64,000 bases of DNA from Nageia nagi (GCA_050084985.1 JBITNC010000001.1:80104001-80168000), one strand, 5' to 3'; shown: positions 9,510-21,640, counted from the stretch's first letter. Numbers and translations are program-made. Notes: generated from the letters alone by a model not told the origin.

Positions 9510-12500
9510 CTAACTAGCAAGTCTCTGTATCATAAACTGAGTTTTGTTTACTCCTTTGGTAAATAAATCCACTATTTTCTCCTTGGTGTTGATGTGTTCC
9601 AAATCAACAATCTTCTTCTCCACCATGTCTCTAATGAAATGGTATTTCATATCAAAATGTTTGGACCTACTGTGATGTACTAGATTGTTTGCAAGTTGAA
9701 TTGCACTAGCATTATCACAAAACAACTTAGTAGCATTTCTTTGTTACTCACCAAGTTCTTCAAGAATCTTTCTCAACCACAATGCTTGGGTGCTTGCACT
9801 TGTGATTGCAATGTATTTTGCCTCTATAGAAGATAGTGCAACAGTTGTTTGCTTCTTAGAACTCCATGTGATTAGTCCTGATCTAATGTTGAAGCAATTT
9901 TCAAAAGTAGACTTTCTATCATCAATATTGCTTCCCCAATCTGAATCACTATATCCAACAAGTTTCACCTTGCTTTCTTTGTAGTAATGGATGCCAAAAC
10001 CAATGGTGCCTTTGATGTACCTCATGATCCTCTTGGTAGCCTTCATGTGAGTCTCAGTAGGTTCACTCATGTACCTAGAAACAAAAGAAACATCACATGT
10101 AATATCTGGATGAGTATTAGTGAGAAACATAAGAATCCCAACCATACTCCTATATGTGTTGACATATACCCTTTCACTACCATCTTCCTTACTCAATAAC
10201 TCCCCATGAGCAATTGGAGTAGGAACTGGTTTACAATTTTCCATGCCATATTTGGACAACATATCTTTGGCATATTTGGTTTGAAAAATAAAAATTTCAC
10301 TATCATTTTGATACACTTCCATACCTAGGAAATAATGCATGAGACCTAGGTCTTTCATATCAAACTCTTTCATCATAGACTCTTTAAACTCTTCATTCAT
10401 CCTATCATTGCTTCCATGTAAATCAAATCATCTACATACAAGCATACAATCATAATATCATTACATTTTTTAAATAATAGAGAGTAGGCTCACTCTTGCT
10501 TTTCATAAGACCATATTGATGAAAGTATCCATCAATCCTTGAGTACCAAGCTCTAGGAGCTTGTTTGAGGCCATACAAGGCCTTCTTCAATTTGTAGACC
10601 ATGTCCTCTTTGCCTTTGATCTCAAATCCTTGAGGTTGTTGTACATATACCTCTTCTTTTATGTATCCATGCAAGAATGCACTCTTCACATCAAGGTGAT
10701 GCACTCTCTATCCTTTTTTGGTAGCCAAGGATAGAAACAATCTAATTGTCTCTTGCCTTGCAACGGGTGTAAAAGTCTCCTCATAATCAATGCCATACTT
10801 TTGAGTGAAACCTTTTGCCACTAGTCTTGCTTTGTGTTTTTGAATAGTGCCATTTGCATTATACTTTGTCTTGTAGACCCACTTAAAGCCTACTACCTTC
10901 TTTCCTTGTGGAAGCTCAACTAGCTCCCAAGTATCATTTTTCTTGATGGAGTCCATCTCCTCTTGCATTGCTTTTATCCACAAATCATTAGTACATGCAA
11001 TTTCATAACAAGAAGGTTCAACATTAATTATACTCATCAAAGCATAATTTAGCACATCACCTTTTGATTCACCATCATTGCTATCTCCATACAAGTACAT
11101 ATTTTGAAGATTATTAACAACACTTTCCATTTCTTTAACTTGTGCTCTTGTTATTCTTCTACCAAAGTTTTGATCAAGCATTTGTGATTATGGATGATCA
11201 ATCAAAAATTGCTTATGTTTCTTTAAATTTATTTTTGCTTCCTCCAAAGAACCATCACTTGAGGATTTTGAACTTGGTGAAGAACATGGGCTAGAATTGG
11301 AAGAACTTACTTGATTACCATCTTGAGGTATCTTTTCTTGCTTGAGCTGAATCTTTGCTTGCACATTTGGAGAGCCACTATTATTGGAATCACCATCCAA
11401 ATAGTATTTTTGATGACCCCATGCTCCCCCTTCATCAAAAATCACATCTCTAGATACAATAAGCTTTTCAGTTTTTGGATTGTACAATCTCCATGCTTTG
11501 GTATTTTCACAATACCCAATAAAGATACATGGTTCACTTTTTGCATCAAGATTTTGCCTATTTTCTTTTGGAACATGAGCATAGGCTAAACAACCAAAAA
11601 CTTTCAAATGTGCAACAGTTGGCTTTTTGCCATACCAAGCTTCATATGGTGTCACCCCATCCAAACTAGAGGTAGGACATCTATTCAAGAGATACATGGC
11701 TGTCCTAATTGCCTCCCCCCAATACATATTTGACAAATTCTTAGTTTGGAGCATACTTCTAGCCATATTATTCAAGGTTCTATTCTTTCTTTTAGCCACT
11801 CCATTTTGTTGTGGTGTGTATGCACTTGTTAATTGCCTTTTAATTCCATAATTATTACAAAAATTGAAGAATTCATTGGAACAAAATTCACCTCTTTTAT
11901 CACTTCTTAAACACTTGATTGCATACCCACTTTCATTTTCCACTTTTATTTTGAATTCTTTGGATTTATCAAATGTTTCATCTTTAGTTTTCAAGAGGTA
12001 CACCCAACACATTCTTGAAAAATCATCAATAAAAGTGAGGAAGTAGTAGTTCTTACCAAGACTTTGAGTTTGCATAGGTCCACACAAATCACTATGCACC
12101 AATTGTAGGGGATAGGAAGCCCTCCATGCTTGATATTTTGAAAAGCTTTCTCTTGAATGCTTTCCTAGTACACATCCTTCACAAATCTTCTTTGGATCAT
12201 CTACTTTTGGAAGCCCATAAACCATCTCTTGAGAAGCCAATGTCTTCAAACTTGAGAAATTTAAATGCCCATATCTCAAGTGCCACAACCAATTTTTATT
12301 ATCAATAGCCACATGTGCAAAATTGGTACCTTGCTCCCCAAATTTGAGAAGGAACAATCTATTTTTGGTCATTGGAATAGTAGTAACATGCTTATTCCCA
12401 CTATCAAAAATCTTGCAAGCATTCTTTGCAAATAAAAGACTATAATTGTGCTCCATCATTTGACCAACACTTAAGAGATTATGCTTCAAATTGGGAATAT

Positions 12501-13620
12501 GATAAACATCCTTTACCTTATTAATACCTTCTTTGGTGTGCACATCCATAGCTCCAATGCCTTCAACATGCAAGGCTTTATCATCTCCAAGAGTGATCTT
12601 GGACTTATATGAGTTATTGATTGAAGAAAATAATTCTCCATTACCAGTCATATGATTGCTACAACTAGTATCAAGAAGCCATGTTTGTCCCATGCTTTGA
12701 TAAGATTTTCCATATGACAAGAAGAGTGAATAAGGCTCTCCTTCCTCTCCATAGTTTGCACTCTCCTTTGCTTCATTTGCAGCCTTTGTTCTACACTCTT
12801 TCTCAAAGTGTCCATATTTATGGCAATAGTAACATTGCTTGTTACTTTTATCACCTCTTCCACTTCCTCTACCTTGAGGACCTTTTCTTCCTCTTCCTCT
12901 TCCTCTAAAGGGAGATCTTCCTCTACCTCTTCCATGGCCTTTGGCTTGGCCACTAGTTTCACACTCTTTGGATGAAAAAGCTTTTTCTTCCATGCCTCCA
13001 AGATGTGGAGTTGAAGAAAACCTTTCCTCATGAGACATTAATGATCCTATGAGCTGATCATAGGTGAGAGTAGATAGATCCTTACTCTCTTCAATCACAA
13101 TGGAGACTTGGGTCCACTTGGGAAAAAGTGTTCTCAACACCTTTTTGACAATCACCTCATTCTCTACTTCTTCTCCAAGGGCTCTCATTTTGTCTACACA
13201 AATCTTGGCTCTCAAACAATAGTCTCCAACCTTCTCATCTTCTCTCATCTTGAGATTTTCAAACTCCATTTTGGAAGTTTGTAACCTCACTTGCTTGACT
13301 TGTTTGCTACCTTCATAGCTCTCCTTCAAGACTTTCCAAGCTTCTTGGGCTGAAGTGCAACTTGTGATTCTTGGATAAATGGATTCATCTAAGGTAGCTT
13401 GAATGAAGTGTATTGCCATGCTATTGTTCTTTTGTGCCTCCTTCAAGGTTTGCTTTTGGGTAGCTGGAACTAGACTCCAATCAGTAGGTTCAACATAGCC
13501 TTATTCTATGATATCACAATAGCCTTTACCAATGAGCAAATGCCTCATTTTGGTAGACAAATAATCATAGTTCTCTCCTTTGAATTTTGGATTTGGAACA
13601 TTTCCATTTGAATTTGCCAT
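9510..13620 (-). pseudogene. Copia B gag-pol polyprotein, nearly complete, inactivated
   Basis: From an ATG at 13620 (MANSNGNVPNPKFKGENYDY) about 1370 codons can be followed. In order they give: gag with CCHC knuckle (CYYCHKYGHFEKEC, about 12840-12790); protease motif WLLDTSCSNHMTG, where the usual D-[ST]-G has become D-T-S; integrase with HHCC finger and catalytic core, where the expected catalytic Glu in NGVAERKNR is Lys (NGVAKRKNR); reverse transcriptase with HLDVKSAFLHG and YVDDL; RNase H with DDRKST and SSIEAKYIA (usual AEY changed to AKY). Four stops interrupt it: at 13501-13503, 11188-11190, 10708-10710 (Trp to stop) and 9744-9746. One-base deletions lie near 10465 (A run) and near 10413. 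Most lesions are C-to-T or G-to-A. It encodes the element's own copying machinery and is now non-functional. Confidence 0.95.
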
Positions 13621-13734
13621 TGCTACAATCACAATTGACAATTTTCTTCCAAGAGTTGTTGGATCCTCCTCAAATGAAGCTTTCAAAACTTCATACAAGT
13701 CACCTCACTCACTACTCAATCCCAATAGATTGAA

Positions 13735-13749
13735 CCTACTCTGATACCA
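13735..13749 (-). other. Primer binding site of copia B
   Basis: The minus strand reads TGGTATCAGAGTAGG, three bases after the 5' LTR end. It is an initiator-methionine-tRNA type site, as in copia A. Confidence 0.9.
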
Positions 13750-13752
13750 CAA

Positions 13753-14232
13753 TGAGAGAAATAATGGAGCTCATAGTCCATGGTTTATTAATGTTAATAT
13801 ATAGCCTTAGGTTCTCAACAATGGAATCCACAAGGTGTACAAACTTACAAATAAGAAGTAGCTAAACATAGCCATAGCCATCTCAGTCCAAGAGAAGTAG
13901 CTAAACATGTGATTACAATACTCCAAACATAGCTTAAAACATGCCTAATACAATAAAAAACAAACCCCTAAAGTATGAAGACAAAATAATCAATAACAAG
14001 AAAGTTGTTGCAAAAACAAACTCATTCTGCCCGCACACTGCCATTTTCTCTACACAGTGATCGATAGTGATCTTATATGATCGACAATGATCGGCAACAA
14101 TCGGTGGCAAGGTGGTAATGACGATCGGTGGTAATTGGTGGCGATCAGTAGTGATCGGTGGCGATCTCTGTCATAGGTAGATTTATTCCAGAACATTGCA
14201 AAAACACATATTATGGAGTCAAAACTCCAACA
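13753..14232 (-). repeat. 5' LTR of copia B
   Basis: It pairs with 8997-9486. The GATCG-rich part is at 14058-14170. The target duplication GATTT follows at 14233. Confidence 0.95.
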
Positions 14233-15009
14233 GATTTTCCATGCAGTTTTAGATGATGTGCTCTTGATGATTTTCTCTTCAACCTTAGCAAAGGAAGCTT
14301 AGGATTGGATTAATCAAATCTACCTTAGTTTAAATTTTTAAGAAGATTTACCATTCTCTAAAAATTGCTTCAATCTCATCAAGGGGAAGATGAAAATGTG
14401 GCTATCTACTTGAATAAAATCATTAACTTAAAGACCTAACTTGTTTCTTGTGGGTGCAATTGGATCAATGATGAGTTCATGGTCTTCATCATTATTCTAA
14501 GCCTTTCTTAAAAGTTTGGAAACTTTATTATGATTATGGAAATAAGGCTTGATGAAAAATAAGAATTCTTCTCCCTTGAGAACCTTTCTAGGCTCCTTTT
14601 GAAGCATGAGAAAACTCTTAACAAAAAAATGTTGATTTCTTCTTCTAAGGCTAATAATGTTGCTCTTGGAGCAACTAGAACTCCTTTCAAGAAGAAGTTC
14701 AACCATAAAAATAAATCTTATCCTTCTTCTTCTAAAAGGTTTGAGAAAAGAGGCAATGACAACAATAGGAACAACAACAACAACAGTAGGAACAATGGCA
14801 AAAATAACCACTTCAAGCAAAGAGATGAAAAAGGCAAAGTAAACAATCCATATCTTAAAGAAAAGTTTAATGGTAATTGTAAATATTATGGTAGCCAAGA
14901 TCACAAAGAAGTTGATTGATACAAAAATAAGAGAGAGGAAAAAAATAAAGGTAATAAAAATGTAAATAACTTTAGAGGAAAGAAGAATATCCAAGATGGT
15001 TTTGCTACA
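14233..15009 (+). pseudogene. Copia A gag, C-terminal part
   Basis: Gag resumes after copia B. A block ending 'VAIYLNKI' near 14420 is the usual gag segment before the nucleocapsid. An Asn/Lys-rich linker (14750-14830, long runs of Asn) precedes a zinc-knuckle relic CKYYGSQDHKEVD near 14880, in which the second Cys and the last Cys have been lost. Several stops are present. Confidence 0.75.
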
Positions 15010-17987
15010 ATGCTCTACTCTATATCTTGCACTTTTTTATCTAATTGGATTGTTGACTTTGGTTGTACTAATCACCTAAGCTTTAAAAAATATAAGTTTA
15101 AAAATTTTCACAAGTATAAAAAAAATGTAGTTGTGATAGGTGATAAATCAGTCCTTAAAGTCCAAGGCATTGGAAGTGTGTTGATTCATGGGTACATTCT
15201 TGAAAATGTGCTCTATGTTCCTAAGCTTAGGATGAATCTTCTCTTTGTGATTCAAGTTACAAGGAAAGGATACTCATTTGAGTTCAACTCTCAATCAAGG
15301 TGCATGAAGAATGGACTTGCCACTTTGGTTAAAGTATTAATGAAAGATGATCTCTATATTATGGATCAAGTTCCATAAAAGATGTGTCGTGCTATAAGTT
15401 TATATTCTAGAGGTAATCTTTGGCACCAATGTTTAGGCCATCTTAACCATAAAAGTATTCAAATCATGAAATACCAAGAACTTGTGGAAGGTTTTCTGTC
15501 TATTTTACCTTCAATTGATCTATGTGAGAAGTGCATCCTCAACAAAATGCATAGGCAAAAGTTTGAAAAAGATAAGGCAACAAGAGCATCTCAATCTCTT
15601 CAAATTGTGCATTTAAATTTGATGGGTTTATTTCAAACTAAGTCACTTACAAGAGCATCTTACATCTTAACCTTTATTTATGACTTTAGTAGAATAACCT
15701 TTGGGTATCTACTTGAGCTCAAGGATCAAACCTTTGAGATTTTTAAGGTTTTTAAGGCTTTTTTTTAGAATTAAACTAACCTTAAAATTAAGATGTTGAG
15801 ATTAGATAATGGGAGATTATATAATAACAATGAGTTCAGTGTCTATTATGTATAGAATCAAGAGAAAGTTTACAATTCCTTACACTCTTCAATAGAATGG
15901 TGTTGTTGAAAGAAAAAAATAGGACAATTATAGAGATGGCTAGATGCATGCTAGGTAATCTTCCTAGTTTTTTATGGATAAAGCTATGAGCATTGCTATT
16001 TATACCTTGAATAGATGTCTCACAAAATCCATTCTAAGTAAAACTCCTTTTGAGGCATGGTCAGAAAGAAAACCTAATATTTCTCACCTTAGGGTGTTTG
16101 GTTGTGAAGCATTCTCCTACATTGTTTTTTAGAAAAAGAAAAAGTTAGACAAAAGAGCTAAAAAATGCATCTTTGTGGGTTATGACTATTAGCATAGAGG
16201 CTATAGGCTCTACTCTCTATTTTATAAAGCCATGTTTGTTTTAAATGATGTAAAATTCAAATTATTCCTAAATAATCTACTTTTAATAAGGATGTTGATG
16301 ATTTAAAGGACTCTTTAGTTGCACCTAGCTAGTTGGATATTGATATAGAAAAGTTATCTAAGGAGCGAAATTCTCCAACTCAAAGGGTAACAAGGAGCAT
16401 GACCTTGAACAAATCATTATTTACCAATATTAACAACAAGTATGAGCCTTTAACCTTCAAATAAGCTTCTAATAATGAGTGTTGGATGGAAGCTATGAAA
16501 GTGGAGTATGAGGTGCTTATGAAAAATGAAACATGGGATTTGGTTCTTTATCCCAATGAGAAGAATATGATTGGCAATAAGTGGATCTACAAGGTTAAGT
16601 TCAATTCAATTAGTAACATTGAGAGAGATAAGGCAAGGTTAGTAGCTAAAGGTTTTGCTTAAAAATATAGTATAGATTATGAGGAAACCTTTGCTCCTAT
16701 GGCAAAAATGTTCACTATAAAAATTATCCTTGCTCTTTCTACATCTCAAGGGTGGAAAAGTTTTTGACTTGACATTAAAAGTGCATTTCTCAATGGTGAC
16801 TTAGATGTGGAAATCTTCAAGTATCAACTAGAAGGGTTTATTATGGATGAAAAAAAGTTTTTTGTGTGCAAGCTAAAGAAGTATTTGTATGGACTAAAGT
16901 AAGAACCTAGAGCCTAGTATAAAAAGATTTCAGGATACTTTGTAGACATTGAATTCTCTAAGTATTTTTTTAACTTCAATCTATATGTGCTCAATCAAGG
17001 AAAATACGTGGTCTTGATTCTCCTTTATGTGAATGATATTTTGATTACTAGGAATAATGATAAAATCATTCAAGAGTGCATATCCAAACTTAAGGCAACA
17101 TTTGAAATGATTGATCTTGATCTCTTGCACTACTATCTTAGAATGCAAGTGTATCAATAGAAGGATTGTAATTATTTTAGTCAATCTAAGTTTATATCAA
17201 ACATCTTACAAAAGTTTAAAATAGAGGAGTGTAGATATGCTATGATCCTAGTTTCTCCTAGAATTACTATTTCTATGAGCTCCAACTCTCAGTTGGTTGA
17301 TGTTTCTACTTATAGGCAATTAATTAGTAGTCTTTTGTATTTGACTATATCTAGGTCAGTTATGTTACAGTGAATTTGACGGCATAATTCATGCAAAAAT
17401 CTTATGTTAAGCACCTTAATGTTGTTAAGAAAATATTAAGGTATGTTGCAAGGATTAAGGATCTTGCTCTCAAGTACTCCAAGTTGCCCTCATTTGTTCT
17501 CTCTGGATTCTCAGATTCTAATTATGGGAAAGATGGAGATGATAGAAAATCAACCTTTACATATGTATTTAGCATTGGTTTAGGTGTTATATCTTGAGCT
17601 TCCAAGAAGTAACCTATTGTTTCTCTTTCTACCATAGAAGCTGAATACCATGCCATGTCTATTGTAGCCCAAGAATCTATTTGGCTAAGGCATATTTTGA
17701 AAGAAATTAGGTATGAGCAAGCTAACTCATCTTTGATTTCTTCATATAATCAGTCGATTATTTCTTTGGCTAAGATTTCTATGTTCTATTAGAGAATAAA
17801 ACATGTGTAAATATAGACCCATTTTATCAAGAAAAAGGTTCTTGGTGGCATCATACACCTAGTGTATTGTCTATCCACCTTGAACTTCATTGATTTGTTC
17901 ACTAAGCCCCTCCCAGAAGCTCAATTTTGTAAGCTTAGGGATACTATCGGGTTGGTGAAGTTGCCCTTAAGAGGGAGTAAAGTTTGA
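15010..17987 (+). pseudogene. Copia A protease-integrase-RT-RNase H, decayed
   Basis: The protease relic reads WIVDFGCTNHLSF (15040s), with the active D-S-G now D-F-G. The integrase zinc finger lies at about 15420-15550 (WHQCLGHLN ... CEKCILNKMH), followed by an integrase core. Reverse transcriptase spans about 16540-17160, with LLYVNDIL in place of YVDDIL. RNase H lies at about 17400-17720 (DDRKST, STIEAEYHAM, SIWLRHIL). The frame ends with NFIDLFTKPLPEAQF... and a stop at 17985. More than a dozen stops and several frame changes (for example after 15768) make this a pseudogene. The domain order is copia. Confidence 0.92.
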
Positions 17988-18690
17988 ATTCTTGTGTTGA
18001 ATTCATATTTGGGATGACAACTTCACACTTAGGAGGATTTTATGTTGTATAGTGTTGATTTTGTTATACACCTTGATGGTAAGTTCACTCTACATGAGGA
18101 ACTTGTTGTATAGATTTTTAGAGCAAAAATATTGGCCAATATAAAACTATTTAGTTATCCATGTGTGAGGAACTCTTATGTGTTTTTTGGCACTATTTAG
18201 TTATCCATATATGAGAAAATTGTATGTGATTACTCTATTTTGTAATGATAATTAACACATGTTTTATATACAGTAGATGACTATGAGTTTTTTAGCCTAG
18301 CATCTTTTTGATGACTTATAGTGCACCATTGATCAATTAATGATGGCATTTATGTGATTAATCTATCCTTGTTGATATGAAAATGTTGCATCTAATTGAT
18401 CTTGTTATTTGAGATGCTTATGACCTATAGGTTCCTTTGATATTATAGGTTACTTATTTTTTTATGCAAGCTCTTGGAGACTCTTCATGATTTCCAATTG
18501 GATGACTACTTCATGTACATTAATATTAGTTGTGGTTAATGATTGTATTTGTCAAAGTAGTGAGTCTTAAACTAGATCTTTCTTACTTCACAAATATGTA
18601 AAAAGTTATTATATCTATTGTATCTATTTGGAGGAGAACTCTCTTACTTTCTCTTCTTCTTCTCTCCTATTTCACTCTATCCCAATATTG
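17988..18690 (+). other. 3' untranslated region of copia A
   Basis: About 700 bp lies between the pol stop and the polypurine tract. It is AT-rich with no open frame of note. There is an internal near-repeat of 'ctatttagttatccat.tatgag' at about 18148-18215. Confidence 0.6.
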
Positions 18691-18703
18691 CATTAAGGGG
18701 GAG
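18691..18703 (+). other. Polypurine tract of copia A
   Basis: attaagggggag lies directly before the 3' LTR start TGTTGG. Confidence 0.85.
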
Positions 18704-19203
18704 TGTTGGAATGTATAATGCATTATTGTAAAGATTTTGTAATAATTCTCCTTGTAAATTCACTAATACTTAAGGGCATAATTTGATACCTTAAGTATTT
18801 AAGTGAATATGATAATGTAACTTGTCCTACACTCCATATTATGAGCATGCCCCTTGGGTAAAAGGGAGTGCATGTCATGCCTTTGTGCATTGGGTAAAAG
18901 GGTGATCCAAAGAGGGATTTTTGTATATAAATAGAAGGCTTTCTCTTTATGATTACATACCAATTTATGAATTAATGTTATGCTATAGGATAATGCTTAG
19001 GAGTTGAGATTAGAAGGATTGTAAGAGAGTTGTATTTGTGATTGAAGTAAAGATCTAGTTAGTGGATGTACTCCTAGTTGGAGGAACCACTTACATCTTG
19101 TGTTATATTGTGAGATTGCTTTGTGATTTTTTTACTTGTGTTTGTGAACTTTCATATGATCTTGGGAGTTTAAATTTGTTTATGTTATAGTTCAATTCTC
19201 ATA
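18704..19203 (+). repeat. 3' LTR of copia A
   Basis: It pairs with 5391-5890 (about 90% identity) and ends TTCTCATA where the 5' copy ends TTCTCACA. The target duplication GATAT follows at 19204-19208. Confidence 0.95.
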
Positions 19204-19231
19204 GATATAGTATAAAAGGTTGGCACTAATA

Positions 19232-20029
19232 TGTTGAACATTTTTAGTGACCCATGATATTAAACTAGGTAGCAACTATACTAAATATTCATATTCAACA
19301 ATAATAACAATAATATAAAGTATACCATAGTGAAAATGAATAAAGCAATACTCAAACTATCAGATCATGATAACAACAATGCACTAATGAGAAAGGGATC
19401 AAGAGATAGCTACATACTGGTTAACCTTACCTATGATAACGAAGATTATATGCAAACAAAAGCTTATTGAGGATGATGATCTTGATATGGGAATCCTAAC
19501 ACCAAATGCAAATTAGAACCCTAAAGTGTATGCTTAAGGGAGGATGGATCCAGAGCCTTGAATAGTAACACTAGTGCATATGCCATCGTGGATGCTAAGT
19601 GTCTTAAGATTAGATTTTGCAACCAAGATTCAATAGGTAATAGAATATTGATAAGTTACAATAAATATATAATTGTAGAATATAGAATAATAAATATGTT
19701 CATGTATAATAAGATCCCAATCTAAATAGGCAACATTGAGAAAAACCTAAATGTAGTTACTGAATATTGAGATGAAATCTTGATGGTTTACCATGTAATC
19801 ATTCTTACCTTTATATATACAAGAGAACCTCCACATGGAAGCTAGCATTGACACTAAGGTCCCTTATACAAATAAATATGATATTACATGAGAAGTTTCT
19901 TAAGTGGGCCAACATAAAATACATAATATAATTTGATATTGATATAATGAAACACTTAATCACATAAGAGTAACCTAATAAAATATCTAAGCAGGACCAC
20001 CTTAGCTGGACCAAAATTAGGTATCAACA
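19232..20029 (-). repeat. 5' LTR of gag-only element 1
   Basis: It starts TGTTGAACAT and ends TATCAACA on the plus strand. On the minus strand its start TGTTGATACC is the LTR head. It matches 1052-1849. The bases next to it toward the interior (19209-19231, continuing at 5390 downward) do not show a primer site I can name. Confidence 0.85.
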
Positions 20030-20470
20030 ATTTAGTAATAGTTTTATAGCTTATGTTTAGTAAGTATTAGGCCACCAATTAGTAAGAATTTTAGTGTTAC
20101 CTAGTTTGGGAATAAATTCAATATTACTTTTATTGATGATATTATCCAAAGACTCAATCTCCATTTATTTGTCATACACATGAACTAAATTAAGATAAAC
20201 CATCCTTAAAAATTATTTTTAGAATTCATAGGGAAAACCATCAAGTCCATGAGTTTTTTCATTATCCATTTGAGAAAGAGCTTCATCCAAATCATCAATA
20301 ATTATATTTTATGGTAAGAATATAACAAGTTGATGAAATTTCACAAGAACTACATCTTGATAATCATCTAATGCTTGGTTACTAGCATAGTCTAGTTATG
20401 TATTCCCTAGGTTCTTTGATGCCTTGATGCTATAGAAAATTGCTTTTTCTCTTTTTCCTTTCCAAATTTA
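20030..20470 (-). mobile_element. LINE remnant (copy B), right part
   Basis: Minus-strand reading around 20300-20215 gives DDLDEALSQMDNEKTHGLDG and then FPYEF, the LINE reverse-transcriptase block usually written KAPGPDGFP. Further down it gives IPKLGN. It joins to 880-1051 across the LTR nest. It is decayed, with no long frame. Confidence 0.8.
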
Positions 20471-20659
20471 TCTTCCATCCTCATTCATTGAAGTATGGCA
20501 TGCCATAGGACTTGGAAGATGGATGAAATGACCTCCATTAGTTTCTAAGATTTCTATGCTCATAGATATCAAACTTAAATAAAAAAAAAAAAATTATATA
20601 GATATCATATTTAAATGAATCCTTCCCTTTTTATCAATAGATATCACACTTAAATAAAA

Positions 20660-21075
20660 ACATTTTTTTATATATGTATGACATTTAATAATATATGCAT
20701 AACCTTTGATTATATATGCATAACATTATGATCCCATGTGTATAAGCCTTAATGATACATATAAAACCCTTGATCATATACATATAATCCTTAATAATAT
20801 ACATATAACCTTTGTATTTCATGTACACATAGGGATCATTCTCTATAAAGGTGATACTCATGATATACAAATGATATTTATGTATATAAATACAATATTT
20901 ATATATATTCATGATGTTTATTTTTATATGCAAAATGTTTCTACATAACATATATAGGAATTATACTACATGGATTGCATGTCAATTATATACATACAAC
21001 ATTTAAACATATGCACACATACAATTTAATAATATATGCATGAAATTTAATATTATATGTACAATATTTCTACTA
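20660..21075. repeat. Degenerate 22-26-bp minisatellite rich in ATATGCATA/ATACATATA
   Basis: Units of the form 'atatatgcataacctttgatt' recur about fifteen times with variable spacing and heavy decay. This creates the spurious open frames on both strands at 20685-20951. Confidence 0.65.
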
Positions 21076-21289
21076 TAATAAGAAAATAAAAAATAAAACA
21101 TACAATCTTCTTATGATTCATTTGAAATTCCTTTGAACATTTTGGGATACACATGTATCAAAATTCTCCACATCCTCATCCAAGAGGTCATTCATATAAT
21201 TTTGCTAGCTTGTGTACTACTAGCTATGCATGATCCCATGATGGTTGATGATACTAAATCAATTATAAAATTCATCAAGATCTTGAGAA

Positions 21290-21640
21290 AAACATATAAT
21301 GGTAATAATGAACAAAGGTTGTAGTAATATCTACAAGTGAAGTCAACCACTAATTGTTTGCTTGAATAGCTTTTAATTGGGTTGTCTTACAAGGAGTCTT
21401 AAGATTCTCAAAAATACTCTCTAGATAATCTTTCATCAATTTGAAGCTAATGTAATCTAGCTCTTTTTTGAGTACCTCTTGTTCATACAATTTACAAGGC
21501 TTTATTTCATATCTTATTTTTATAAACCAAGCTTATAAAGCATCATCAAAAGGATAGGCTTTAATAGAAATAGTGGCTCTAGCTAGATCATCTTTAAGCA
21601 TAATATTATCTTGCTTCTTATGCTTAGTATCCTCAATTCC
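21290..21640 (-). pseudogene. Decayed reading frame, unrecognised protein
   Basis: On the minus strand from about 21640 to 21340, roughly 100 codons stay open apart from one stop. The composition is protein-like, with segments such as DDLARATISIKAYPFDD, WFIKIRYEIKPCKLYEQE and ISFKLMKDYLESIFENLK. I do not recognise the family. It may be a retrotransposon gag N-terminus or a gene fragment. The single stop and lack of a start argue that it is a relic. Confidence 0.35.

Larger units (their letters stand above)
8997..14232 (-). mobile_element. Ty1/copia retrotransposon B (youngest layer)
   Basis: LTRs lie at 8997-9486 (490 bp) and 13753-14232 (480 bp), flanked by the perfect 5-bp duplication GATTT (8992-8996 and 14233-14237). 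On the minus strand the order is 5' LTR (right copy), primer site, gag-protease-integrase-RT-RNase H, polypurine tract, 3' LTR (left copy). Total length is 5236 bp, normal for a plant copia element. LTRs are about 90-92% identical, with differences concentrated in a GATCG-rich patch. It inserted into gag of copia A, so it is younger. Confidence 0.97.
5391..19203 (+). mobile_element. Ty1/copia retrotransposon A
   Basis: LTRs of 500 bp lie at 5391-5890 and 18704-19203, flanked by the exact 5-bp target duplication GATAT (5386-5390 and 19204-19208). A methionine-initiator primer binding site follows the 5' LTR and a polypurine tract precedes the 3' LTR. Gag, protease, integrase, reverse transcriptase and RNase H relics run in copia order (integrase before RT) on the plus strand. 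Copia B is nested in gag. Without that insert the element is about 8.6 kb, long for a copia element, because about 2.9 kb of leader separates the primer site from gag. LTR identity is about 90% by eye, and many stops show it is dead. Confidence 0.95.
1052..20029 (-). mobile_element. Gag-only LTR retrotransposon 1 (outer layer of nest)
   Basis: The element is bounded by two LTR copies of about 798 bp (1052-1849 and 19232-20029), and the right copy shows TGTTGA...TCAACA ends. Flanking bases ATTTG (1047-1051) and ATTTA (20030-20034) look like a worn 5-bp target duplication. A polypurine tract next to the left LTR, on the minus strand, fixes the orientation. Once the nested copia element (5391-19208) is removed, the interior is only about 3.56 kb. 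It contains a gag-like reading frame but no protease, reverse transcriptase, RNase H or integrase that I can find. This fits the non-autonomous 'gag-only' class of plant LTR elements. It inserted into a LINE remnant. Confidence 0.8.

Noticed and set aside
12648-13031. 127-codon minus-strand frame within copia B
   Set aside because: It is a shadow frame of the gag linker (Glu-rich out-of-frame translation of Gly/Arg codons).
14497-14994. 165-codon minus-strand frame across copia A gag
   Set aside because: It is antisense to a recognisable gag nucleocapsid on the plus strand. Its hydrophobic composition is the mirror of Lys/Asn-rich codons.
20685-20951. Overlapping open frames on both strands rich in Ile, Tyr and Met
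   Set aside because: They are produced by the ATATGCATA-type minisatellite.
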